From NCBI GenBank assembly GCA_951640195.1, contig OX621164.1, positions 1,097,098 to 1,161,097 of the forward strand: a stretch of 64,000 nucleotides of DNA, in the 5' to 3' direction. The notes below the pieces were generated by a model. It saw only the letters and a program-made list of their open reading frames with translations. It was not told the origin of the DNA and made no database searches. Position numbers and translations under genes: made by a program. The stretch's first letter is position 1, and every line of letters starts with the position of its first letter. The DNA comes from Porpolomopsis calyptriformis. Its lineage: Eukaryota; Basidiomycota; Agaricomycetes; Agaricales; Hygrophoraceae. This document shows, piece after piece, positions 10,632-21,300 of the stretch.

Positions 10632-13107
10632 TCACTGTGCAGCAGATGGTGTCGTTTGTGGATAAGGGGGGATATAGCTGGGCGGTTGATACGGCCCAGG
10701 TGGCAGTGAACTAGTCGATACGCGAGGATACGACGGCAGGGTGGGCCCTCCTCCCACAGCGGCAACAGCGGCACCTGGCGTATACGGCTTGACGGCTACA
10801 GCGGTATTTGCCACCGCCCGCTGTCCAGCCGCGGGTGGCTGCTGGGTGTTGTTGAAAAACCCAGCGTAGTTGACCGCCGCCGCCGCCGCCCCCCCTCCGG
10901 GTTGTGGAGTGCCCCGTCCAGAACTCGTGCCGGCCCCGGTCTGAGGTTGGTAGTTGAACCAGGAACCATACGAGTACTGCTGTTGCCCTGTCGCGCTGTA
11001 ACCCTGGCCGGGATAGTACGTCTGTGTCCCTGTCTGAGCTTGGCCTGGAGTATGAGGTGTGTGGGAAGGATACGCCGCAGAGTAAAAGGCAGGAGTTTGC
11101 ACGGGTTTGTATGACGAGAACCCTCCGCGGTACGCTGCGTAACCTGTATATGGAAAACCGGGATACACAGCGGCAGGGGTGGTGCCGCTTGCGGGGGTGG
11201 CAGTCGCCATCGGGGTTGCGGGTGTAGGATTGACGGCGGTAGTAGGCAGAGTAGTGGCGCCAGAACGTACTCGCAACGTCGAATCATCTCGCAAAGCTGT
11301 CGACCGTATCGAGGGAAGCGTGCCATACCAGCCTCGAGATGAATCAAGAGGAAGGGTACGATGCAGTTTGTGGAGAATGGCTGGCGGAGGAACGAATGGA
11401 GAGGTATCTGAGTTATCCCCGGATAATCTCGGACGCAGTGATGCCAGGACGACAAGCGTTTTCATTATCTCTTGAGCTGTATAAAGAGAGCAAGGAAATG
11501 AAGGGTTGATCCCGACGTAGATGCAGTAGGAATAATCACCTGTATCCCATTCTTCTGATCCTTCTTCAACCTGGCTGGACCCGCCCCCCTTGCCTGACAG
11601 TCGGAGCAGTTGCAGTTCCTCTAACCGCACCAATCCTTTTTTGTTTCTCTCCAGGAGTTCGTGGACGGCACTCTCCAATTCCAGATTGCCTAACGCAGAC
11701 TTGATCATGGCGACCTGATCAGGAGGGAAAAGCCCGTTCAAAGAATGCTCCACTTCCTCCTTGATTTTCTCCCCCCGTGTGGATGTGGAGCTTTCATTCT
11801 CCAGCAGTTCATGGGCATTGTTACTCATGATAACATCATCTGGATCTTCCGCCGAAATTGGAAAGACAGCATTAGCATTTTGCTTATTTTTTCTCTTGTT
11901 CCGTTCTTCCATCTCCCAAATAACTTCCCCAAGCGTACTTCGGCCAATTTCTGCCCCATCCTGGTCAAAGACTGGCGCAAAAGAAGTGTACGGCCCGTAG
12001 TCCAGGAAGGTCCCGCAACTCACACGACGAGGCGATGGCAGCTTTGGTTTTTGACCAGAAGCTTTTTTAGAGGTATAAGAGCCAAGGGTAGGAGTCGATG
12101 GGAGGGCTTTCGTCGATGAATCAGATGTGACATCCTTCCGAGGAGGCATAGATGGTGAGGGAAGTATGGAAACTAATTCTGAGTGAGCAGTGTGGAAGTT
12201 TTTCAAATCCCTGGTGCTTAGGGCTGGCAGAACAGAGTCAGAATTCAGGGAAGTCCACCAGTCGCAACTAGGAAGCCGCTGCATCAAAGCGAATTTGCGG
12301 TTCCGAACGGGAGATGAGGTCGGCGACTCCGCTGAGGTATGTGACAGCTTTGTAACGCCATTGATATCAGCACTAGTCCCTGACTCTGGAGGGGATGGAA
12401 GGATAGTCTCAAGGTCGAGTGGTATTGGGACAGAGTGAAAAGACGCTTGGTCAAGCAAGGAGAGTGCAAGATTGCAAAACCGAAGCTGTTGTGCTGCCGG
12501 GGCTGATGGCCTTGAACGGGGATGCGAAGAGATGGGAAGAAGATTGTGGATGGCAGACTAGTGGTATTATGATCACCGAATGAGCCCAAGGCTAAGCGAG
12601 AGATAACGACAACGTACACGAAGGACGGACAAAGGATGATGCGCCGAGTCCTTGAGTAAAGTTCTGAGGGAGTATGATTTAGACTGAGACTGGGAAGAAC
12701 CTGCGGGGAGCGGAAAGACTCGATCAAGAAGCCCTTGAGTATCAATCCTGACAATGAGGATGTCAAACATATATTGATATCGGGGAGTGGGTGGAAACCT
12801 ACATCTCCAGAACGTCTAATATTTTTTGTGAGTCTGTGGGGTCGATTGGGACCTCACCAGCATATGGAAGTTGTGGTGTTAAGTTCTCCTTGGAGAGGGG
12901 TTGGTCTGGCTCGGAACTGGTCTCAATCTTCAAGTCCCAGTCGGTGCGGAGTTGCTTAGGAGAAGGTTGATCTTCGTCGTTCGAGACGGAAGCGCGTTTG
13001 CGTTTCTTGGAGATGACCTTTAGGCGAGAAGAGAGAGCGGGTGAGTCCGACTGTTTCTCCCTTTCCTTTTCCTGATGCTGAGTGCTTGAACGAGTCGCCC
13101 TGGCCAT
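10632..13107 (-). CDS. unrecognised conserved-looking nuclear-type protein, 765 aa
   Basis: Exons on the minus strand are 12803-13107, 12618-12747, 11540-12557 and 10632-11476, giving 765 residues. The N-terminus is basic (SKKRKRAS, a likely nuclear signal). A helical segment follows (GLLDRVFPLPAG ... LRTLLKDSAHHPL). Near residue 332 is a compact motif, FLDYGPYTSFAPVFD, that looks like a conserved core. Acidic and helical segments follow, including LFPPDQVAMIKSALGNLE. The last about 200 residues are a prion-like tail rich in Gly, Tyr, Pro, Thr and Gln. The layout resembles a chromatin-associated subunit (an RSC/SWI-SNF accessory protein is my weak guess). The 63-base intron at 11477-11539 has no in-frame stop. 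It is divergent from mL43, with 205 bp between starts. Confidence 0.75.
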
Positions 13108-13312
13108 GAGAGACGAATTGTGGAGAGAATGAACGACGAAAGGCGTATGAGTCTGCTTTTTGTGATATTGGTTTGGACGCGTTCGGTAGACGCGACGTTG
13201 AGTAAATTTGGAAGGAATCCTCAGACTCGTTGCGGTCAGAGCAAAGAAACGGTTCCAGTTTATAACTCCGATTAAATTGTGTACGACTCCGCTCATAAAC
13301 CTTATTTGACTA
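13108..13312. promoter_or_regulatory. bidirectional promoter region
   Basis: Only 205 bases lie between the start codons of the 765-residue nuclear-type protein and mitoribosomal mL43, so the two genes must share this regulatory DNA. No TATA box is evident. The call rests on position. Confidence 0.55.
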
Positions 13313-13802
13313 ATGACAAGGCTTCCGCCCACAAGACCGATTTTCCGAGCACGATTGGGCTCGCGACCGTCCAACGGACACGTCGTCTTCATCCCCCAGG
13401 TCAGAAAGCTCGTCTTCGAGTATTGCAATACATGGCCATCCTCTGCCCATTGCCGCACTTATCTCACCAAACACCTACTGCCTCTTGCTGAGCGTAACCC
13501 CCATGTGGAGGTTGTCGTGAAACAACGGAATCACAGGGAGCCCATCATCCGAGGTTTCTACTGTAATTACCCTTCAAGGATCTGAAGACCTTTCGTTCAC
13601 ACCTTATGTTGCAGTGAATGGTCGAGAAAAGGTGATCCCGCTCAACGGTTTCGAGGTCACTGGAATAGAGCAGAAAGTTCAGCTTCTTCTCGACTCGGCG
13701 GGCTCGTTGTTGAAACCGTTCAATCGGCGCCCTGTGCAGAGCACTGCCGAGGCAGCCAGAGGAATTTGGAGTGGGCTGCACGATGTACCCTTTCGGATCT
13801 AG
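13313..13802 (+). CDS. MRPL51: mitochondrial large-subunit ribosomal protein mL43 (MRPL51/MRPL43)
   Basis: A component of the mitochondrial 54S ribosomal subunit with an L51/S25/CI-B8 thioredoxin-like fold. Exons 13313-13553 and 13615-13802 give 142 residues. The family signature is clear: FIPQVRKLVFEYCNTWPSS, then YLTKHLLPLAERNPHVEVVV, and across the intron EPIIRVNGREKVIPLNG. The C-terminal tail (STAEAARGIWSGLHDVPF) matches the extended fungal ending. The very start is short and basic, as expected for a protein imported into mitochondria. The yeast gene name MRPL51 is applied by homology only. Confidence 0.9.
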
Positions 13803-14144
13803 TTCAGGGCGGAAAATTCACCATTGCGTCCCTTATCCTGATAGCTTTGTCGTGATCATCCTCTGAAAAATTCCCTCTCGTAGAGTCACGTGGAATACAA
13901 TGGCTGGTCATTTACACGCCTTTTCCGCCTTGCAAGTGTGTGTCCAATACAGTAATGGGCTAATCGGCAGTGAGCTTTCCCCTTTCATAACTTATACCCG
14001 AAGAATGAGGCAACACCCAACACGTGTAAGACATGGCTCGGAAGATGGGGGTGTGTACTTTGTCTCTTTCTTTTCTTTGTGCATCTCCAAGCCTTCGTCG
14101 CGATTCTCTTCATCGAACCACTCTCGCCGCACACAGAAATCGAT
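13803..14144. other. intergenic region, promoter of the next gene
   Basis: A 342-base gap between two plus-strand genes. A pyrimidine-rich block near 14060-14120 precedes the next start, which is common at fungal transcription starts. Nothing else is visible. Confidence 0.45.
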
Positions 14145-15275
14145 ATGAACGATCGCCCCACAGCACTCACAAACGGCGAGATAATCTGTGATTCGAAAGC
14201 AGACTCTCTCTTACTTGAGGTTGACCTGTCCTTTCATTTGGATTGATTCTTTTCTGATGCCTTTGAATTAGTTGTCCAGTAAAGTTCCATCGTCCCCTTT
14301 GACGGATGAGTCTGTCAGTTCTCTACCGAGTCTACACTCAAACGGAATGCATGCCACTCGGCCTGGCCACTCACATGACAGCCTAGATGAGCATTGCCTA
14401 CCTTATCGATACACTTTGGTGAGCTGACAACCCCGCATCTGGTCCGTTCGGGAGGCTGACATGCAAGCCGCCAGCTTCCAGTATATCACTCCCACGACTG
14501 CGAGCCTGCCTCACCCACCGACGCATACTTTGATACCTCTGACATGCACTCTCCACCTTCCCCGTGCTACCAACCCGAATGGATTTATCGACGACCAAAG
14601 GCTGCGGAAGACAATGTCCCAGATCTTCCTGTCGATGACACTGTCTGGCCGAATAACATCCAACCCAGATCGAAAGCGGACCGAAGTGTCCCTATGATAG
14701 GTCGCCACCAACCTCGACGTCGCGGACCATCCGTCTCTTCGTTGCCGTCTGTGACCTCATCCTCGTCCGCCTCATCCCTCATGAGGGGCAACCCACCGAA
14801 GACAAAGTCTATCTTAACACGCACGTCTTCCATGTCGACGAAACTCTCGCTGCCCAAGTCCGTCAAGTTCGTAGATACACCTACGATACACTACAACTAC
14901 GACATCTACGATGACAGTTGTGATGAGATCGAATTGGAAGATTCCCCAGCTCCGCCGGACTTTCCTAAAAGCACACTCTCTCAGAGAATCAAGCAATTCA
15001 TCTGGCCCTCTCGGCTAACCCAGAAGCCACCTCAACGACCCATCATCTCCGCCCCGCTTGTGCTTGGCAGCGTACAATCGCTGGTGGATAAATCCGATAG
15101 TGGCAGTATACGATCGATCCGATCCACCAGCAGTCACAAATCCGAACGAATGCGCCCCAGAGTTTCTGGCCCATTCTCATTACGAACCACAAGCTCTCTG
15201 GATAACTTTCGTTCTGCCAAGCCCGCAAGCAATGGTCACCATAAATACAAGGCGTTCTTGGGCCTGACCATGTGA
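14145..15275 (+). CDS. unrecognised Ser-rich protein with KSVKF motif
   Basis: Exons 14145-14219, 14272-14418 and 14475-15275 give 340 residues. I do not recognise the family. It is polar and rich in serine, arginine and proline, with no signal peptide or membrane helix. Near the middle is LPKSVKFVDTPTIHYNYD. KSVKF fits the RVxF docking consensus for protein phosphatase 1, and it is followed by a run of acidic and tyrosine residues. A basic, aromatic segment (RIKQFIWPSRL) comes after. The two upstream exons are inferred from phase and splice sites. They give a continuous frame, but a start within the last exon (14544) is possible. A PP1-regulator role is a guess from one short motif. Confidence 0.65.
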
Positions 15276-15601
15276 CCATGCTGTGAGTGATCCTCACATT
15301 AATCGGTCTTCGTCGACTCGCTCTCAAACATTAGTAGCAGTCTGAGGCCGAGGTTTTATGGCAACGGCGAGCGGCGGCTCGCCATGGAGGAATGGTATTT
15401 GGCGGGGCTCCTTGCTCCAATTTTGGAGGACTGATGTCATTTTCTTTGGGTTGACATGTCATATGGGATTTCATTGTCAGAGATATGACTCTTGGGTCAC
15501 GCAAGGGCGTGCAACAGGTCGTGTACATACAATACATTGAAATGATTTGTATGTGATTTTCGATGGAAGAGTTGCGGTTGCCAAAGAGATAAAGGTTAAT
15601 T
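15276..15601. other. intergenic region between convergent genes
   Basis: These 326 bases hold two 3' ends. I see no conserved reading frame or repeat. Confidence 0.45.
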
Positions 15602-16182
15602 TCATCCGTTTTGATTCCGACGTTTTTCGGCCTCCCATCTCGCTCGCAGAAGGGAAACACCTTCTGCTCTGGTCCGTATGACGGGGGATAAGAGCTGCAG
15701 TTGCGCGGCCTGGAGATGCGCCGGAATGACCGAATCCGTGCGGATAACCTGCGAGTAGGTAATTAAACTAAGAGCGTGGGGTGTAGCATCGGGGATTCCC
15801 TCACCGATCCGATGGCTAGGAAGAAGGAAAACGTAGCTGCGCTGCTAAGCATATACTGGGAGAGTGTGGCCAAAGCTCCTCTTGGTCCCGCGCCTTGTCT
15901 GCAAAGAGGCAAATCTCTGCACGAGGGCTGCGGGCAAGTAACAAGAAGCTGACCTCAAGATGGTGTACGATCCAAAGATAAATCCGATTGTCAGTCCAAC
16001 GCCTCCACCCATCAAAGCACCCATCCTGGAACACAAAGCTTGACTGAGAGATGTCCACAACAATGGGAACAGTTCCTACTTTACTGAAAGGGATCATTTA
16101 ATTGTACTGTCGCGTTCATTGGATAAAGGACACGCCTACGTTTTTGCCATACTGATACCTCTTGTCGGCGATGTGCAGCCAT
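15602..16182 (-). CDS. MGR2: Mgr2/Romo1-family mitochondrial inner-membrane protein
   Basis: A small two-helix protein of the inner mitochondrial membrane. In yeast, Mgr2 is a lateral gatekeeper of the TIM23 translocase; ROMO1 is the animal relative. Exons (minus strand): 16159-16182, 15954-16075, 15805-15898 and 15602-15748, giving 128 residues. The core is unmistakable: CSRMGALMGGGVGLTIGFIF, then SYTILRQGAGPRGALATL, then SQYMLSSAATFSFFLAIGS. A C-terminal tail of about 35 residues is charged. The first exon (8 residues) is inferred from splice phase, and its ATG is just 31 bases from the PEX10 ATG on the other strand. If that exon is wrong, the start lies elsewhere, but the core is sound. 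Confidence 0.85.
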
Positions 16183-16213
16183 GGTATTGGTTAGCACGTG
16201 CCCGGTCAAGCTC

Positions 16214-17457
16214 ATGTCCTTTCCCTTTGCTCAGCAAGCCCAAATCAGTCCGTTCCCAGTCATCCATTGACTTTCTGATCTATCCAGTAATACATTTTGT
16301 GCAGTCCGAGCCAATCAGAGAGATTTGTATCATGTTTCCTCGCTTAAGGACCAGACGGAATCCCTTCTCAGATCATGGTTTGGTCAGTTCATTCCACCAC
16401 ACTTTCTTCCCAAAACGTTTTTGAGCAGTGAGTCTCATTAGGGACACGGTGGCTAAACAGATGGGACAAAGAGGTTGATTTGCTAGCCAAACTTGTCTAT
16501 TTTGGATTGACGACTGGCCGAGGTGAGCAAGGATTTCTTACCTTGTCGACCGTTCGATCGTCTCAGAAAGTCGATCTCAGCAATTCAGACTCTTGGGGAA
16601 GAATATACCGATATATGGCAGCATTCAAGATTCACAGAGAGGCCACCTTCGCATCTGCCTAGGTTGGCCCTTGTCTTATTGCCAACTCTGCCATCCTATT
16701 TATTTTCAAAGTACGGCACAACGCTGGCTTCTCGATTGCCTCCACTGGCACCCATATTGCACGCGCTACCTATGACATTCGAGATCGCTGCTGAACTCAA
16801 TCTAGCCATATTTTACCTCCGAGGTGCATATTACGATGTCACGAAGAGAGTCCTTGGTATCCGACATGTAAGTTCAGACCGACCGCTTATTGGGTAGGGG
16901 GTGTATTCAATTAACTATCTTTATAGTTATCATCGGAGCCAGAGGACCTCCATACAAGACCTCCTTCATATTCCCTTCTCGGTGTTCTCCTCGCGATACG
17001 ACTTCTACATCGTCTAATGACCTTCATCCAGGCTTCAGCTCGAGGACCTGAAACAGCCGCGACAAAAGAGAAGCGTCGCGTTGATGATGCGCACGAAACT
17101 TTCATCGATGACCATCCTGTATCCTCATTACTTGGGGCCGTTGATCCAAGAGAAGGGCCCGCAAGGCCTGCCGAGGAGGATGAACATACTGTGTTAGACA
17201 TTGCATCAATTCCCCCTTCTTTCAGAGCCGCGAGAAAGTGTATGCTATGCTTGGACGAACGGACAGACAGTTGCGCGACAGAGTGCGGGCATCTGTTTTG
17301 CTGGAGTTGCATCGTGGGGTGGGGACAGGAGAAGGTGGGTTAACTATCAGTTTTTTGTTCACCCAATCACCTCATTCGTTTGCATATGTAGGCGGAGTGT
17401 CCACTGTGTCGCCAATCGTTGAACTTGGGGCGTTTATTGCCTATTTATAATCTGTAA
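16214..17457 (+). CDS. PEX10: peroxin Pex10, RING-type E3 ubiquitin ligase of the peroxisome
   Basis: With Pex2 and Pex12, Pex10 forms the peroxisomal membrane complex that ubiquitinates the import receptor Pex5. Exons 16214-16247, 16305-16382, 16442-16522, 16581-16867, 16927-17334 and 17392-17457 give 317 residues. The start MSFPFAQQAQIIRANQRDLY and TRWLNRWDKEVDLLAKLVY are typical. Hydrophobic membrane segments follow in the middle. The C-terminus carries a C3HC4 RING: CMLCLDE, then ECGHLFCWSCIVGW, then ECPLCRQSL, completed only after the last intron. It is convergent with the Sm E gene and divergent from MGR2. Confidence 0.93.
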
Positions 17458-17600
17458 TTCATGAATACACACGTTGTGATACACGCAGAACATCGGGGCT
17501 CATTCATTCTTCAAAATGCTCGACTACCCCTTTTGAAAATCCGAAAGACGAGGTAAAGAATAGAGGACTCGTGTAACGCATTTTGATATCAGCCATCATC

Positions 17601-18229
17601 TTATTGGATTTGCTGGATAAGTGTAATATTATCCCCCTTCAACAGAATTCGGCCTGTTTGCAACGCGCTTGAGCGTCAGACGTAAAAGAAAAATCCTATT
17701 GTACTCTTACCTAACTCTCTTCGTGGTTTGGTGTCTTTGACGTATACTTCTGCAGCATCATCTATGACCACGTTCATGAATTCATCAAAACCCTGCGCAA
17801 AGCGACAGAGGGTGTCAGTAAGACGTGTAGCGCCTTGAGGCAACGAAGACGGGTTGGAAAATTAGAAAGAAACAAAAATTGGGGCCAGAGTCATGTCAGA
17901 GTAACCATCATGATTACGCCTTCGATTGCCCCAAGATACAGATTAAACGCTCATCGCGCTGAAAGTTGTTAAAGGACACGCACAATAATCCGTCCCTCAA
18001 TTCGCATTTCGATGTTGTCGTAAAGCCAGACTGAGATATTTGTTCTCTGGGAGGATGTGTGATAGTTTTAGACGACGAAACTCTGCTATGGTGAGTAACG
18101 AGCAAGCCGAACCTGTTGAAGATTTTTGAAAATAACGTTCTTGGTGGATGTTAGTTAAGACATAGCGAACGATCGTGGTGCTAAACGTACGATAGGCTGG
18201 GCCATTACACGCTTTTCTCGTCCCGACAT
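17601..18229 (-). CDS. SME1: small nuclear ribonucleoprotein Sm E
   Basis: A core subunit of the heptameric Sm ring around spliceosomal U snRNAs. Exons (minus strand): 18191-18229, 18113-18139, 17984-18046, 17711-17792 and 17601-17653, giving 87 residues, the usual size. It starts MSGREKRVMAQPI, then NVIFKNLQQ, RTNISVWLYDN, the Sm1 motif GRIIGFDEFMNVVIDD and the Sm2 motif GRILLKGDNITLI. No exon is longer than 82 bases, so open-frame searches miss this gene. The 27-base exon and the exact 63-base exon are supported by family alignment. The next gene, dynein, starts 141 bases away on the other strand. Confidence 0.93.
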
Positions 18230-18370
18230 GATGGGCTAAAGGCTCTTTGGAGACAGCTACGAAGGTAGTTGGTGGAGGTCGCTTTCGAGGAGAAGTTGCC
18301 CTACATAAGCCGTTCCCACGGAAACCAGAAAGTGGCAGTGACGCGTCGGTTCAGCTTGACACAACACGAG
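18230..18370. promoter_or_regulatory. bidirectional promoter region SME1/dynein
   Basis: Only 141 bases separate the start codons of Sm E and the dynein gene. There is no room for more dynein coding sequence unless it overlaps SME1, which matters for the split-gene interpretation. A TAG acceptor-like site near 18268 is followed by open frame, so an extra 5' exon cannot be fully excluded. Confidence 0.55.
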
Positions 18371-21300
18371 ATGGAGGTACGTGCAGCACATTCGCCCTTT
18401 CCAATTCTCGACGTATCGATACTTTCTTTAGGTCTTTGCCCCATCGAATTCATCAACGGCAGCCGCTGTCACGTTTATCACATTTGTCCAAGACTTGAAG
18501 CGCAAGACCAAGACATGGGGACCTATGATAGAACTTTGCGCAAATGGCGAGAAAACTCTAGAGCGGTTTCGATACCAATTTCCAGATGATTGGCTGTATA
18601 GCGACCAGCTCCGAGGAGAATGGAGTGCCTACCAGGAAATCCTGAAAAGGAAGAACGACTCCATTCAGGAGCAACTAGGTAGATCGCGTTCGGATGTCTG
18701 CCACAGAAACGCGCCGCTGATCCATGATCATGTTTCAAGCCGGGCTTCAGCTCAAAATTGTAGCCGAGGATAAGATAGTAGAGAACAAAATAAACGACAT
18801 CCTGCAAGAGTGGGAGCAGACACGTCCGGTGCAAGGCAACATGCGTGCCGACACTGCCATGAACGCGATCCACGTATTTGAGGGGAAGCTAGCTCGCGTT
18901 CAAGAGGAATACGATCTCGTCTGTAAGGCGAAGGAAGCGCTTGACCTTGAACTCACCCGACATACGCGTCTTAACCCGGTTTTTGAAGAGTTGCGCGACC
19001 TTAAGGCGGTGTGGACCGCGCTCTCAGGAATTTGGAACCAGATTGGGGAATTGAGGGATATGTCATGGGCTACTGTGCAACCCCGGAAGTTGAGGGTGCA
19101 ACTTGATGGTCTTTTTTCCTCCACGAAAGACATGCCCACAAGGATGAGACAATACGCGGCTTTCGAATATGTACAAGACGTCTTGCGTGGCCTGCTCAAG
19201 TCTAATGCGATCGTGTCAGAGCTCAAGTCGGAGGCTTTGAAAGACAGGCATTGGAAACAGCTGTTCAAAGTATTGAGACTGTCGTCTCAAATCACCTTGC
19301 CGCTGTACGTTCATAACTCGCGCTCGCATGACCTAAAGCTCACATTCAGAGCTTAGCATGACTCTAGGACATGTATACGATATGGATTTGAAGAAGAACG
19401 AGACGGTGATCAAGGAAGTCATAATACAAGCACAGGGCGAGGTTTGTCATTCTTCTCGAGTCAATCAACTAATGTTAACACCTCCCCATAAAAGATGGCT
19501 TTAGAAGAATATATCAAGCAGGTCAAGGAGACATGGACCAATTATACATTAGAACTCGTGGCATACCAGAATAAGTGCCGTCTGATCAAGTATGTCGACC
19601 CTTGTAGAGCGTCTTCTACCGCTAACGAATCTATCCAGAGGATGGGATGATCTCTTTAACAAATGCAGCGATAATTTGAATTCGCTAACCGCAATGAAGC
19701 TTTCGCCATATTACAAAGGTGCGTATACTTCAACACCACAGGAATCGTTTGCCGACAGTTTGCTTTATTATTTCAGTTTTCGAGGAGGAGGTATTGTTAT
19801 TGTATATGTCTGCCCGTCTGCCCTTTGTTTACTCTTTGCTAGGCTGGATCCTGGGAAGAGAAACTCAACAGAATCCATGTATTATTTGGTGAGAATCGCG
19901 ACAACTTCCATCAAAGTATATCTAAGCTGTTTTATAGATGTCTGGATCGACGTTCAGCGCCAATGGGTATATCTAGAAGGGATATTTTCTGGTAGTGCGG
20001 ACATCAAGCACCTCCTGCCCGTCGAGAGCGCTCGGTTCCAAAACATCAATACGGAATTCCTGGCTGTGATGAAAAAAGTTTATAAATCACCTTTCGTCCT
20101 CGATGTCTTGAACATTCAAGGAATCCAGAAGAGCCTGGAGCGTCTCGCAGATCTCCTCAACAAGATCCAGAAAGCTCTCGGAGAGTACCTGGAACGCGAG
20201 CGCTCTTCGTTCCCTAGATTCTATTTCGTCGGCGATGAAGATCTACTGGAGATCATCGGTAATAGCAAGGATATTCTGCGCATTATGAAGCACCTGAAGA
20301 AAATGTTTGCTGGCATCTCGACCATCATACTGGACGAAGACCTGACGCAAATCCAAGGAATGGCGTCACGGGAAGGAGAACAAATCCCATTCAGGGAACC
20401 AATTCTTCTAAAAGATTTCCCCAAGATCAACGACTGGTTGGAAAAGATCGAGTCTATGATGCGTCTATCCTTGGCAGAACTGCTCTGCGATGCCGTTGCG
20501 GAGCTACAGTTATTCTATGGCAATGGCTCCAAATTATCTATGGAACAACTCATCACTTGGATGGAGAAATATCCTGCGCAGCTCGTGACTTTGGCAATTC
20601 AAGTCGCATGGACTGCAGCAGTTGAAACCGCCCTCGAATCGTCTCGGGCACCCGATTTACCACTCGATACTGTCCATCAAGCCCTCGACCTTCTCGCTGA
20701 TATTGTGCTGCAAGAATTAAGCCCCGTCACCCGCCGCAAGTGCGAGCACTTAATCACCGAGCTTGTTCATCAGCGAGATGTCACCCGAACAATCCTCCAG
20801 CAAAGGAAATACGACAAAGAGGATTTCACTTGGCTATACCAGATGCGGTTCTATCTTGACCGTTCGGTCGACAACCATTTGGATCGACTGTGCATTCGAA
20901 TCGCAGATGCCTCATTCCCCTACGGGTGGGAGTATCTCGGGGTACCAGATCGACTTGTACAAACCCCTCTTACGGACCGAGTGTACCTCACTATGACACA
21001 AGCATTGGACAATCAACTTGGTGGCTCTCCGTTCGGCCCCGCTGGAACTGGCAAGTATCATTTTACTTAACTACCACTCTTTTTGATGAAGTGTAAACAG
21101 GTAAGACGGAGTCGGTCAAGGCTCTTGGCGTTCAGCTCGGTCGATTCGTTCTCGTATTTTGTTGTGATGAGTCCTTTGATTTCCAAGCTATGGGCCGTAT
21201 TTTCCTTGGTCTCTGTCAAGTTGGAGCTTGGGGTTGCTTTGACGAATTCAATCGGCTTGAGGAGCGTATTCTTAGTGCTGTATCTCAGCAAGTACAGAGC

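Noticed and set aside
18247..18498. Earlier dynein start from a frame at 18247 or 18269
   Set aside because: These frames begin without ATG and would need an extra intron within 141 bases of Sm E; the ATG at 18371 with a two-codon exon fits best.
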